A stretch of DNA of 64,000 nucleotides, taken from positions 18,869,397-18,933,396 of the forward strand of contig OZ020519.1 of the NCBI GenBank assembly GCA_963971425.1. Direction: 5' to 3'. A program made the translations under genes and the position numbers. The stretch's first letter is position 1; each line of letters opens with the position of its first letter. Shown piece after piece: positions 48,171 through 59,768 of this stretch. Below the pieces are notes generated by a model. That model was not told where the DNA came from and did no database searches. It saw only the letters and a list, made by a program, of their open reading frames with translations. This stretch comes from Bryoerythrophyllum caledonicum. Taxonomy: Eukaryota; Streptophyta; Bryopsida; Pottiales; Pottiaceae.

Positions 48171-50830
48171 ATGCACTGTAGCTCCAGAATCAAGATGCAC
48201 ACACCGACAGAGATAGAAACAGAGAGAACCGTGATGACAACTCACATTCGCACGCGTGACACACGCACTCAGGCACTATTGTTTGATCCTCTAGAACCTC
48301 ACAGAACTAACTATTTAGAATGGCACAACCATGTGAAAGCATATATGTGTGCAGAGGAATTGGACGGAGCGCTGGAGTCCAAAGTTGCGATTGAACTACC
48401 AACTTCCTACAGATGGCAAGCCCTGTTCATCCTCCGTCGGCACCTAGACCTCTCACTGCAACAGCAGAACATACAAGTCAACGAACCAGTGGAACATGTT
48501 GAAGGCGTGCTTCCACCATGAGGAGACCATCTTCCTCCCTCATGCACGGAGCAATTGGATCAACTTCAGGGTTTTAGACTTTCCCGACTTTCTGTCTTTC
48601 AACGTGGAGCTACACCGGATCACAACGTGACTCAGGCTCTGCGGTGATAGAATAATTGACAGCGAACTCATCAATAAGACCCTCTCAGCCTTCCCACCTG
48701 CATGTGCGATTCTTGCTCAATAGTATAGGAATATGAAGTTTGAGAAACATTTGCAGTTAGTGTCTTACTTGTTGCTAGCCGAGAAACAGCAACAACCACT
48801 CCTTAAAAACGTTGAGTCCAGACCATCAAAAGAAATACACACAACAGAAGTGTCGTAGACTAACATACAACAACGTACAAGCGCTGAACCGCAAGAAGCA
48901 GCACACAATAAGACAAAACCGCGCGAGTCTCACAACACAGAAGCATCGAAAAGAAGACAAAAAGGAGACAGAGCCGACCATTGCCCAGATTCCAAAGGTA
49001 TGTACCCAAACATAAAATTGATAAGTCACCTTCGTCAAGTCGGAAAGTTGTCAAGGGCTCATGTCATAAGTGCGGCCGTTAAGGCCACTTCGCTAAAGAA
49101 TGTAGGACGCCTACTAACTTTAAAGAATTATACAGAAAACTCCAGAGGTTGAGGGGCGAGAAGAGGGAAACGCACACCCTTGATGCATCGTCCCTTACAA
49201 AGTTAGATTCTGAAAATTACATGGTTGGGTTTGAAAAGCCAACGACCAAGGCTAAAATGGCCATGCTCGAAAGTGCATCTACCCACACCATACTTCATGA
49301 TCAAAATTTCTTTGAGTTTGAGACTCAAAATGAACCCTGACAAAGCTGTGAAATCGTCACAATTGCCGAAAGTGCCCCCGTAGCCTGATCAGCTATAGGG
49401 ATATACGGGCAAATGACATCCACATCTCCAGTGTGGTGGGGAAAGATGAAGAAGAGTTAAAGCTCAGGCAAGGGCTGAGGATCCTTGCCACCGCTACCAT
49501 GGGAGCCAACGGCTTGTATAAGCTTCCCATTGAAACAATGGGAAGAAGCCCCATCCCACAACGGGGTGATGATGAGGTAGGCAGACCCGCCCGAGCAAAC
49601 AGGCTCGCGGCAAGGGGCTATAGACGAGGAACAACGTTCCTAATAGCATCAGTTAGAGCGGACCTATTTCACAAACGCCTAGGATAGCCCGGGACAACAA
49701 TGCTGTGAAGGATGCTGCCAACACTAGCAGGGTATAGTATGTGCACAAGTGAGGCAGAGAAGGTTGCCAAATGCATAGCTTGCATACAAGGCAAGCTGAT
49801 CAGACGCCCCTCCCGTTGGAAGCTGCCAACAAAAATGCCCGCGGCACTTCACCGACTGCAAGGGGACGTATGGGACCCCATAAACCCTCCATCAGGTCAG
49901 TTTTGGAATTTCATTGTTTTGATTGATGCTTTTGGTAGACATGCAGAAGTCTCCCTGCTGACCACTAGAAACATGGTCTTCCCGAAACTTCTAGCAATGA
50001 TCCTCAAATTCCGGAACCATTTTCCAGACCACCCCATTTGTTTTCTACGAATGGATAACGCACAGGAATTTAGATCCCATGCATTCGAGGTCTATTGTAC
50101 AGCCTCAGGAATAGAGTTGACCTATTTGGTCCCCTACGAACATTCACAAAATGGATTAGTAGAAGCCTTTATTAAGAAAATATAATTAGTAACAAGACCA
50201 TTACACCTCTAGTCTCAACTCCCATCCACCATGTGGGGACGTGTTGTGCTTCATGCCACCATGCTCCTCAGATTATGCCCAACATTATTAAATTCACAGT
50301 CACTATTAGAGCTCATGTCGGGCAAAACTCCGAATGTAGCTCACCTACGCGCATTTGGTTGCCAAGTTTGGATCCCAGTCCCCGAACCGAACCAAGAAAC
50401 CATTTCAGCCCACAGAAAACAAGTTGTCTACCTAAGGTACGATTCGCCTAGTATCATTCGGTATATATTCCCAGAAACTGAGGAAATACACAAAGCTCGG
50501 TTCGAGAACTATCAATTCGTTGAATCCAACTTCCCAAAAATAATTTAGACAATATGATCCTCTGAACTCAACTTCAGAGCCCCCGAAACCGTCACACTAA
50601 TCCCTGATCCCAGGACGGCTCTGGCTGATACAGAAGTGATAAAGATACTAGACATCCGGGCACTCGCTGAGAAAATCTTAGACGGACTTAGCTTCGGACC
50701 CCAGATCATTAGAAATCCTCTCCCTGGAACCGGAAATCAGCTACCACCTCCCCTACCGAAAAAGAGAAAGGCACAGACAATAACTCCAACACTAAAAGCT
50801 AGATGCACAAAACCTGCCAATATGCACACT
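48171..50830 (+). pseudogene. Broken Ty1/Copia retrotransposon (gag, protease, integrase)
   Basis: Plus-strand pieces in Copia order. Gag part at 48171-48521 (HRTNYLEWHNHVKAYMCAEE). A CCHC zinc knuckle at 49062-49103 (CHKCGR-stop-GHFAKEC) has an in-frame TAA in its middle. Protease-like part around 49264-49340 has ASTHTILHDQNFF, but the catalytic DSGA is replaced by ESAS. GAG-pre-integrase remains around 49660-49720 (LFHKRLG). Integrase core at 49727-50182 shows FIVLIDAFGR, LRMDNAQEF and EHSQNGLVEAF. The C-terminal integrase region at 50231-50548 has WGRVVLHATMLLR, HLRAFGCQVW and SPSIIRYIFPET. No reverse transcriptase or RNase H follows: a TTAA-type element begins at about 50840 and the rest is missing. 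Stops and frame changes show that it is inactive. Confidence 0.85.
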
Positions 50831-50839
50831 GATCGCATA

Positions 50840-51257
50840 ATTGAATCAACAATACACTTCAAGTTTTGCTTATATCATGTCCTTCTCATATTTTTTAAAT
50901 TCAAAAATCCGTATGGTCAATGCAAAGATTAACATTTTCTTTCCAAGAGAAGTTTTTCTGTTTTTTATTGAAAAAACTCGAATTTCTATTGAATTTAGAG
51001 TTAATTGAAGCATTGCTTCGCTAGTTGTTATATGTCACACTACACGGCTACACTATTTATATATGTTACATAAAAAAATTGTAAATTTTGAACCATAAGC
51101 CGGGTTTCTGCAAAAAATTATGTGTACGGAAAGCTAATGAAAAGTTGCCCATTCAGTAAAAAAAAAATCTCAGAAAATCATGCCTAAATTTGAGAACGTG
51201 GTACCCTACCCAAACTCAAAATGTCTCCCGAGGGGATATTGGGCCTTTAGGGATTAA
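50840..51257 (+). mobile_element. TTAA-type element, partner of 60722-61110
   Basis: The right end GGGCCTTTAGGGA-TTAA is clear; the left end near 50840 is diffuse. Blocks ACACTTCAAGTTTTGC, CTTTCCAAGAGAAG, TATGTCACACTACACGGCTA and GCCTAAATTTGAGAACGTGG recur in reverse complement at 60722-61110. It adjoins the truncation point of the Copia element. Confidence 0.6.
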
Positions 51258-51751
51258 AGATTGTGACTATGTAAAAAAGCTCAATTTTAAACCATTTTTA
51301 GTGTCAATACAAATCAATTACAAATCATTTTTTTAAAGTTAGTACGGTAAGATCCTGTTTAATAATTACTAGGATAATATATTGATATCTTTAATAGAAT
51401 TTTTGACACTACAAACTAAAATGTTGTAGCAAGGTAGCTCGGTATACAATTTTCTTCCACCTTGATTTTATGAGGACAACAAACTTTGTTTTGTCAGTAG
51501 AATGAATGTTTTGTATAATTTAATGTAAAGTTTTAATTTTTCACAATGACAATTTCCACATGATGGAGGTATTATTCCATCTAATTATTGATGTTGTTAA
51601 CTTGGTGTCTAGCACATTCTAATCAATCTTGCACTAAAGAACCAAGGAAACTCTAACAAAATATGTATTGTTTTTTGAATTCTTAGTTTCTCCAAGACTA
51701 ACTTGAATTTACATCAAATATTCAATGTATAAAAAATTATATAATTTTCAG

Positions 51752-51753
<2 letters not shown>

Positions 51754-51811
<58 letters not shown>

Positions 51812-51826
51812 TATTTATTTATTTTT
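51754..51826. repeat. (TA)n followed by (TTTA)n microsatellite
   Basis: About 25 TA units (51754-51804), then about four to five TTTA units. Confidence 0.95.
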
Positions 51827-52009
51827 GAATTCTTTGTTTCTTCAACACCAAGTGAAGTCAAAGTTTGTTGATCCTTTAAGTAACTTGAATTTACATCAAA
51901 TGTTCGATGCATAAAAAATTTACATCCACAAAGTATTTTCATCCCCTTCCTCTTTTAGTAAAATCTCAACATCTTTCACTAAAAATTGACATCATGGGAA
52001 ATTGCTTGG

Positions 52010-52560
52010 ATTCCCAAAAATTTCATTCATGGAGACTTAGTCTTTTAACTCTTAAAATTTCTTAACTATTTCTCACCAAAAACGCTTCAAAGTTGGTCAT
52101 TGTAGTGCATACAAAAAAAAAGAATTCAAACTTACAAACAATGTCACGGGCATGACAATTCACCCGGTTCATATCATAGTTGCAGATGTATGAGGGTGAA
52201 ACCCCATGTAATGTCTGACCCAAAATATCATTGTAGCTTCCTACTTGCACAATGTAGGGAAGAAAATGTAGAGCCACTTCTATGCGTCTCACCCGTCAGC
52301 TATTATAATCAACCCAAGGTTTTAGGTGCTTCCAAGTTGTACCCCAATTACCTTTGTTAAGAGAATCTCACAAGTCCCACCTTAAAGTTCCCCATGCGTC
52401 ATTGCTATGATTAGTATGTTGGTAGGAATGGAGAAGTTGACGGGCTTGAAAAGCGGCTCCATCATCCCCGAGATAATTAGCTACACCCAACCTTCCTTTT
52501 TTGGGTAGGGTGAGAAGCTAGCTACATAGAAGTGACCCGACCCCGTCAAAGATGACGGGT
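52010..52560 (-). pseudogene. Unrecognised decayed minus-strand reading frame
   Basis: The minus strand shows open, coding-like stretches: around 52480-52380 (DGAAFQARQLLHSYQHTNHS) and around 52290-52130 (RRIEVALHFLPYIVQVG, YNDILGQTLHGVSPSYICNY, MNRVNCHARDIV), with stops between. The less AT-rich composition contrasts with the flanks. I do not recognise the protein. It may be a gene fragment or part of an unknown element. Confidence 0.3.
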
Positions 52561-52841
52561 CGGGCATTGCATGGATGATGGAACCATGCTCTGAACCTAT
52601 CTAGTTTGCTAAGAATTAAAAAGGACATTTGCTACATTCATTATCCCCAATAGTCCATGTGACACTAGTTTCCAAAGCACTCTCTATTTTGCAAAATCTC
52701 AAAATTAGTAAGGGCTGAAATTTTTACTAAGTGGTACTAATTTCTAGTCAATGGTGTACTAAATGTCATACCTTGATAGTAGTCATGGAAGCTCCTCACA
52801 CATGAGCAATTGGTATGAGCAAATATATGTCACCATAATTG

Positions 52842-53064
52842 TTAAACGTCATAACGTGCCACTGGCCGCCACAATATTCTTCATGTATAATGACATATAT
52901 GAACATGATATAGTTCAAATTTATAAATTACCTCCAAATGAAAGATGTTAGTTGAATTTTTTTTCAATCCAATGGTGTAAGTGTTGCTAAAGTATATATT
53001 TTGTATTCTACAAAGTGAAATATGGTCTTCCGTATACGGTTCCGGATTGACGTTTAAGGTTTAA
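52842..53064 (+). mobile_element. TTAA-bounded MITE, 'GACCTCC' subfamily (223 bp)
   Basis: Ends are TTAA-ACGTCATAACG and CGTTTAAGGT-TTAA. The interior TTACCTCCAAATGAAAGATG, TCAATCCAATGGTGTAAG and TTTTGTATTCTACAAAG fits the subfamily. Confidence 0.65.
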
Positions 53065-53522
53065 GCCTTTGAATTTCCAAACCCTAAGGCTTGTATGACA
53101 CTAACTTTACACTTAAAAGAAATATAATATCATCTTCACTAAGTGCCTTCCTCAGTGCCGTATCCTACCATCAGGTTCAGCTTTTTGTAATTCAAAAACT
53201 ACCTGTCAAATTGTTTGGGAAATTTTCAATAAAGAATGTCAAATTTTCAAGAAAGAATGTCAAAAAAGGTTAGTAACTAGAATGTGTGATGTTTTAAGAC
53301 ATTAGAGGGGAGGTGGGTTTGAGAAAGCCTTGACTTGCAACAATATGAGCTCCCGGCTTGCAAGTCGACGTACCAAGGTCTTGAGTTCAAAACCTCATGG
53401 GTGTCCAAAATGTGTGAAAGTAGTAATACATGATTTCTTGTCAAAAATTACACTATGGTATTTTTGAAAGCCAAATGACCTTTTCTAAAACTAATGAATT
53501 ATTCAGCATGGAGGTGCCAAAC

Positions 53523-53662
53523 TCAACCCTTAAATGTCAAGGAGGAACCATATATACATGCATGTATTTTACTATGTAGAATACTAAAAACATGATAAGG
53601 CTTAGATCACCTCCAAAAAATATCGTGGTCACTGGTGGGACCTTATGACATTTAAGGGTTAA
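53523..53662 (-). mobile_element. Short TTAA-type MITE (140 bp), internally deleted
   Basis: Left end TCAA-CCCTTAAATGTCA and right end TGACATTTAAGGG-TTAA form a perfect 13-bp inverted repeat next to the (T)TAA. The interior keeps ACCATATATACATGCATGTA and ATTTTACTATGTAGAATAC of the GACCTCC subfamily in reverse, but most of the middle is missing. Confidence 0.7.
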
Positions 53663-53802
53663 TGATAGGCTATGATATGAACATAAATTCAATGGTCAAA
53701 CAAGCAGACACTCTATTTACACCGGCCTCCTTTAAAGACTGAAGTTCTTCTTCTTTTTAGGCTACGGTGTATGCCCGTCATACATTTGGGATTCTCACAA
53801 GT

Positions 53803-53901
53803 AAGGTAGAGGCACCCAATTCCGATCAATAGAGTATGCATGGCATGGTGCATGAAAATGGCAAATGCATGAAATGGTGCATGAAGTGACCCAAAACATA
53901 A
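53803..53901 (+). mobile_element. Truncated copy of the TAAGGTAGAGGCACCC MITE
   Basis: Matches the left 100 bp of 31028-31577 (GGTAGAGGCACCCAATTCCG, ATAGAGTATGCATGGCATGG, ATGGCAAATGCATGAAA, GTGACCCAAAA). It stops exactly where the GGTAAGCC-family MITE begins. Confidence 0.7.
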
Positions 53902-54253
53902 AAGGTAAGCCCTCCTAAAACTGACAAGTTAAGAAATGTGCATATACGAAGAGAGGAGTTAATTATACTAATATTTTTCAGTGGTAGCCAATAAAATTAC
54001 AATTCCAAACCAAGTGATTTCATGGTTTTTGGATGAAAACTGAATTAGTTATGAACTTTTAAACTGTGCACCCATGTTTAGTTGGTGGCTAGCAATAGGT
54101 ATCCCCCATAACCAACGACCAAAGTAAGGGTCTTGACTAATAGCAAACGTCCATTTGGAGTTGAGTTGGTGGTAATGGGATGGAAGAGGGTTGGATATAC
54201 CCCAATTTTATGGGCGTTGGCTATGGGTTTTAGTTGGTTATGGGGCTTACCTT
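53902..54253 (+). mobile_element. MITE, GGTAAGCC family, copy A
   Basis: About 352 bp with inverted ends AAGGTAAGCCC and GGGCTTACCTT. Nearly the same as copy B at 54894-55248 (shared: GTGCATATA, GAATTAGTT, TCTTGACTAA, GGATGGAAGAGGGTTGGATA). It lies just upstream of the acyl-CoA oxidase remains. Confidence 0.75.
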
Positions 54254-54893
54254 ACATGGAAGCAAAAGCAAAAGAGATAAACATTTAGTGAATCTTAAGA
54301 TCAGGATTCCATGTACAATTGTCTTTGTGCCTTCTCTGGTGTCTGGTAGATTACTTACTTCATATGTGAAGCTATTAGAGCTAGGAATTTACCATAGGTG
54401 CGGCTAATGTGAAACTTTGGAAATATGTGGAACAGACCTACGCTTTTTTTTTTTCTCTCTCTGGTTTTCTCGAAAGAGGATTTGCTCGCAAGGATCTCTA
54501 CAAGAATTCTTTCAGGAAGCATGGAAGACTCTCTTGGAGAAAGGATTATCTGGTATAGTTGCTTACTCCTGTTCGTGCATCTGCTCATATCTGTTTGATG
54601 CCATGAGAAGGGGTGTATGAGTTAGGAAGAAGTTAAGTATCTGTTTTCTAAAATGTGTTCATCATCTTGTCGTGCCTGTTACTTCCGGAGGCGGACTAGT
54701 GTTAACAAGTCTCGTTTTTTCCATTTATAACGAATACGAATTCTTATTTATCTTTTGGAAGTGTATATTTCTAAGGCGTTGGCTCGAGCATACAGCATTC
54801 TATTGATGAGCCTACTTTCACAGATCTACACTGGGTAAGCCTAGTGTCTGATCATCAACACCTTAACATGGGATTTGAAGACGTGCTTTGATT

Positions 54894-55248
54894 AAGGTAA
54901 GCCCCCCTAAAACCGACAACTTAAGGAATGTGCATATATGGAGAGAGGAGATAATTATACTAATATTTTTCACTGATAGCCAACAGAATTACAATTCCAA
55001 CCCAAGAGATTTCATATTTTTTCGATGAAAACTGAATTAGTTTTGAATTTTCAAATTGTGCAGCCATGTTTAGTGGGTGGCGAGCAGTAGGTACCCCCAT
55101 AACCAATGACCAAAAGTAAGGGTCTTGACTAAACGAAAACCTCCATAAGGAGCTGAGTTGGTGGTAATGGGATGGAAGAGGGTTGGATATACCCCAATTT
55201 TATGGGCGTTGGCTATGGGTTTTAGTTGGTTATGGGGAGGCTTACCTT
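54894..55248 (+). mobile_element. MITE, GGTAAGCC family, copy B, inside the ACX pseudogene
   Basis: About 355 bp, ends AAGGTAAGCC and GGCTTACCTT. It sits in the intron between the DLHW exon and the GMFVPAIKG exon. Direct repeat of copy A about 1 kb upstream. Flanking bases (GATT / ATAT) give no clear target duplication. Confidence 0.75.
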
Positions 55249-56137
55249 ATATTATGTTTGATGGGATCACCGTTGACGAAGCTGATCACACCAGATTATA
55301 TGATAGTTTTTTCAGTCCTTTTTTTCCCTATTGTGTGTCTGCTTATTAATTGTGCAATTGAATTGACTGTGAGTTTGATTTCATTTTCTAAAATTTCATT
55401 TTGGCAATCAGGACTGATCAAGTAGGGGACTGGTTTTCTTATATTCGCAGGGCATGTTCGTACCTGCAATTAAGGGCCAAGCTACCGAGGAGCAACAGCA
55501 TAAATGGCTTTCTCTGGCATACAAGGTGTCCATTACTGGGTGCTACACCCAAACAGAGCTTGGGCATGGCTCAAACGTACAGGGACTGAAAACTACGGCT
55601 AGTTTGATCCTACAACTAATGAATTTTTACCAACATTAACTTCAACGAAGGTGACTGTCACTTGATGTTCCATTTGAACATTTTATTGCCAAGCATTGCT
55701 GCTCTGTAGAGAAATTAATTGTGGTGTAAGATGCAAGTTGTGATCAGGTAATGCGCACTGATTCCTCGCTTTGCTCATGTTTCTTGACATTCTTCTTCGC
55801 ATCGTTCTTCTACTCATCAATCACTAGATCGTTTTGCTTGTCAAAGAATGCTCTGGCCTTTAGCAATGACTTGGACCTCTTCTCGATTACAACGGCAAAC
55901 TTAAACCATCTGTTGAATAGATTTGCACTACTTTTAAGAATACCTAAGCTATGACTTATTTCAAGTAGACCTAAGCAGCTTCATATGGTTAAAGGATGAC
56001 TGGAAAACTCTCAATGTTTTTATTTATGGTGTCATGTTTTGCAGTGGTGGCCAAATGAACTTGGAAAGGCATCAACACATGCCCTTGTCTATGCTCGCCT
56101 AGCAACTGACACGTTTATCTGTCACATGCAGTCACTA

Positions 56138-56365
56138 CACTAAAATTGAGAATTAGAGTAACCACACTAATTAATTTGTAAATGTTATAAGTTTTTACTT
56201 TTGATGAAGGTTTTTACTATGAGCACAACTGTTGATACTATTCAACGAGGGGAATCATTGTAAACATTGTTGGTATAAACATTCATCACAAGTAACATTA
56301 AAATGTTAAACTTATTAACATTTTAGATCATTTACTGTGCTTAACATTAATTCTCAATTTTAGTG
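56138..56365. mobile_element. MITE with CACTAAAATTGAG ends and TA target
   Basis: 228 bp; the left end CACTAAAATTGAGAATTA and right end TAATTCTCAATTTTAGTG are perfect complements, and both sides are flanked by TA. The ends resemble those of the 1.5-kb element at 42421-43949 (CACTAAATATCAC). It lies in an intron of the ACX pseudogene. Confidence 0.75.
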
Positions 56366-57586
56366 TATTGCTACTCATTACAGTGCTGTATGTGTCAGTT
56401 TGGCAATAAGGATGAACCCGGTGAAATCCAGGTTAGTCATTGTTCACTACATCTAAAAAAGCCATGCGTTCTCCTCTATGAGAAGTTAGGTGTTGTTTTT
56501 GATGCGTTGATGTTATTTTCTCGAAAGGAGGCATTACATCTTGTTTGTATTGGGAGCTCAATTTAATGCGTTTACTGGTTTTGAACAAACCTGAGCATGT
56601 TTGCTTTAATTCTTACTGTCGTGATTTTGTCGTCCGAGTAATATTAAAATGCAGTTATGAGAATTATGTACATGACATGGATTGCAGGTTATAGATTTCA
56701 GGACACAGCAGTCGAGGCTCTTTCCACTTCTGGCAACTGCGCTTGTAAAACAATGACTTTTCCACCTTGCCGGAGGTTCATGCCGGCACTGCTGGCTTGA
56801 AATCTATCGCCACATCTGTTACGGCTGTATGTTCCATACTCTTTACTCTTCAATTTTGTTTAGGAGCATATCTATGTAGTTATGAGAAGGTATTTTGAGC
56901 TTTATTGTTTGAATATATGCAGGATGGTATTGAGGAATGTTGAGGACATGGGTATCTTTGTGCAAGTAAGCTTTTTGGTTCGAGCAGATTAGAAATAGTC
57001 TCAGGTGTTAGTCTGCTCTTGATACTCATACATATCTAGATTATAATCTCTAAATCAGGCATTAAAGAAACCATTCTTGAACAGGTCAAGATTGGTTGAA
57101 TCCTTGGGCACAATTGTAGGCTTTTGAGGCAAGGTCTGCTCGCCAAGCAGCTGCAGTTGCTTTGTGGTTGGCTCAAGGATCAGGATCAGAAGCTGATATG
57201 TTCCACCCATACTTAGTCGCAGATTTATTGGTTCCTGTTATGTTTTAAAAGTCACATTGCTCTGTTATGTTTTATTAGTTGTGAAATATAGAATGATTCT
57301 AGGAACTTGATGTGCTCTTTATGACTATGGGAAGCAGCTTTTTCCTTCATGTTTGGATTCTCAACCTTCTTCAGAAATGTATGATGTCAGTTGTGTGCTA
57401 TGTGACACAGTTGTGTTCAATAAACATTTACAAACAGAACCCATTCCGGAAGGCATCAAAGAGCAGTGGTAGTCTTGTGCACTTTTCCAGATAGTCGAGA
57501 ATGCAAGAGACTTTCTGGCGACAGGTTATTTGACTGGAAAACAAGTCGTCCTTGCCAAAGATGAACTGTAACGCTTGTTTGACAAG

Positions 57587-58533
57587 GTTAGCTTTCATGA
57601 GCTCCTGAGCATCCCCAGCATGTTTGAGATTTAAGGCCTTCTGTTTGAGATGACATCCATTCCTGTTCATGAGCTCGTGCTGCTAATTTCAGGTGATGGT
57701 TTAGTTTATCTGTTTGATAGTGATTCATAACCTGTTGAAAATAACGCTTCACCTCATCATGTATATTGGCTCTTCTTTCACAGATGAAGAATGCTGTATA
57801 TGTAATATCTCAGCATACTAGAGCTCCGCTAGCATGACCAGTAGCCACAGTGAGTAGATAAGGAGCTAGATATTTATGTTTTCGGTCAAGTTCAGAGTAG
57901 ATTCTGTGGGCATGATTATTAGTCGGTTATGCTGCTACGATCATTTTTTTTTCCCTTTACAAGATCAGGGGATTCTGGTATTTAACCATCTTCGGGACAA
58001 TGAAGCGCTGTTTTGTGCTGTGACAGTACACATTGAGAGCGACTTCATGTTTCCAAATACCATGAAATTGGTTTCGACTTGGAAGGACTTCACCTGCGAG
58101 GAGAACTGTAATAGTACTGACAGAATGCAACACCTACTGTTGTGGACGATAGGAAAAATGTACCCAGGTAGTCATCTTCAAAGCGAGTAACTCAATCCGT
58201 TCCTTGTCAAAAGAGTGGCTGTTGCCCACGCAACGTGCGTATGGACAGCAATATCTCATCAGCCACAGTATTTTCAACGGTTTCAAGTACCGGTTGACAC
58301 TGAAGCGTTCATGTAGAAGAAAACGACGAAGACTGCGTGTGCTTTCTTATCACCAATATTTACTCCCAAGGTAACCTTCTTGCTTGGAGCTGTATTCCTC
58401 CCATAGATTCCAAGAGCCGTCCATAGTATGAGCAAAGTACATCAGGGAAGCTTGGTCGTATCATATACATTGCTGCAGTTGTAGCCATGATATGTTTTTA
58501 GCAATTTTCATTGATATTCGGGGGTCACTTTAC
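57587..58533. other. ACX 3' region and flank, no gene recognised
   Basis: Beyond the last recognisable ACX piece the composition is still gene-like (for example 57960-58190), but I see no motif matching the ACX C-terminus or any other family. Confidence 0.35.
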
Positions 58534-58593
58534 CTGGACGACAGAGTCGCGTGCAGCAATGGCCAAGATGTCGGCACACGAAACAGTATCACG
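58534..58593 (-). pseudogene. Class III peroxidase exon fragment
   Basis: The minus strand encodes DTVSCADILAIAARDSVVQ, the hallmark SCADILAIAARD segment of plant secretory peroxidases. A donor GTAAAG follows at 58533, at a position where peroxidase genes commonly have an intron. Upstream on the minus strand the frame runs into unrelated sequence (tandem TCGCTCTTCACTCAC-like units), and no other peroxidase exon was found nearby. It is therefore a captured or leftover fragment. Confidence 0.75.
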
Positions 58594-59609
58594 CATTTCA
58601 GTGAGCGAAGAGCGATATTTAGTGAGTGAAGAGCGACACTTTGGAATGAAAAACGACAGGGTTCCTTGTAGTGCGGAATGAAAAACGACGTTGTTCGTAG
58701 TAGTGTTGGAAGCCCGCACTACTTCGTTGCAGAAATATGTATTAGGCCACTCACTTATAAGAAGTTTGGGAACCAAAGTAGTGGACACTGTAAGACAGGG
58801 TCCTCCATTAGGTGATTGAGCTTTGAAAAAAGAAATCATAGGTATCCAGCACGCACTAATTCCTGTGTTATGTTGATGTTGAAGTGGAAATGAAAATACT
58901 GAGTGTCTGGGAGGAGGTAATTTTCGTACCGAGACGAAGCAGTCATGGAAGAACAAGCAGCCGCTTGCGCGTCGTGTTTGACTGTTTCAAACTTCGTGAA
59001 ATGTCTCAATTTAACGAATATGGTCATTTCTTCAGTTGGCTCCCTCTCCTTGCAAACTCATGCTGCATCAGAATCAAATTCATTACAGCTTCCTCTCATA
59101 TCTAACTTGATGTGTGAAATTTGTGCTGCAACTAACATGCAGCAGTTGCATCCTAGCCATCGATGTTGCTCTTAGGACCATACTTGATCATGACATGACA
59201 AGTGGACTCTCCGTATTGCTACGAATTCAATTCATGTCAAGGATTGAATGTGGGATATATGCAACTACTAGTCAAGGATGGTTGACTACTACTACCATGC
59301 CCTGCATCAGGGTTGCTAGAATGTGAGCAGTGAGTAGTGAGCAATGAGCAGTGAGAATTCTCCTTTTTGTGCAAAGTCTGAGAAAAACATTGAATATCCA
59401 CATTAATCCAATTAACAAGACATTTACAAATATTAATGCCATTGCTATCTAACATGGGATGTCCATACTATTATGCAAACGAAAACTTGAAAATAACCAA
59501 CCTCTTCCATAATTATATGATACCCCTTAAAAACCTCCCAAAATATATATTCAACCTTTACAGCTCATTTCTTGAAATTGAGCCCTGTAGCTTTGGTTGG
59601 TCCTTGCTT
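58594..59609. other. Intergenic, no gene recognised
   Basis: 58605-58690 contains short tandem motifs (AGTGAGCGAAGAGCGA, AGTGAGTGAAGAGCGA; GGAATGAAAAACGAC twice, 38 bp apart). 59328-59352 repeats GAGCAGTGA units. No supported gene. Confidence 0.4.
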
Positions 59610-59768
59610 CCTGTTTATTGATTATTGGTTACATAGTGTCCTCAAGAGGGGAGAGTAGTTCCATACTACTAAGCATATGTCTGGTGGCATGGATTTAGTG
59701 GTGGAACAAACATACACTTTATTCACTCCCGCCCCCTCCACGGACCGGAGTTGTTCTTCTTCTTCTTG
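59610..59768 (-). repeat. GAAGAAGAACTCC dispersed repeat, inverted copy
   Basis: Reverse complement of 13970-14160: CTCAAGAGGGGAGAGTAGTT, CCATACTACTAA, GTGGAACAAACATACACTTT, ATTCACTCC and GTTCTTCTTCTTCTTG in order. Confidence 0.6.

Larger units (their letters stand above)
54470..57586 (+). pseudogene. ACX: ACX1-type peroxisomal acyl-CoA oxidase pseudogene
   Basis: Remains of a plant acyl-CoA oxidase (first step of peroxisomal beta-oxidation), in gene order with splice sites still visible. Pieces: 54475-54555 (ARKDLYKNSFRKHG), 54796-54834 (HSIDEPTFTDLHW, donor GTAAGC), 55451-55640 (GMFVPAIKGQATEEQQHKWL, GCYTQTELGHGSNVQGL), 56045-56111 (WWPNELGKASTHALVYARL), about 56391-56431 (QFGNKDEPGEIQ), 56698-56745 (VIDFRTQQSRLFPLLA), 56767-56826 (LPEVHAGTAGLKSIATSVTA), 56923-56965 (DGIEEC, GHGYLCA), 57120-57231 (AFEARSARQAAAVALWLA) and 57485-57586 (DFLATGYLTGKQVVLAKDEL). 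Defects: a one-base loss near 55600 shifts frame before FDPTTNEF, a stop and deletion sit at the CGGHGY motif, a TAA follows KDEL at 57568, and the exons for the central FAD-binding region are missing. Two MITEs lie in its introns. Confidence 0.88.
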
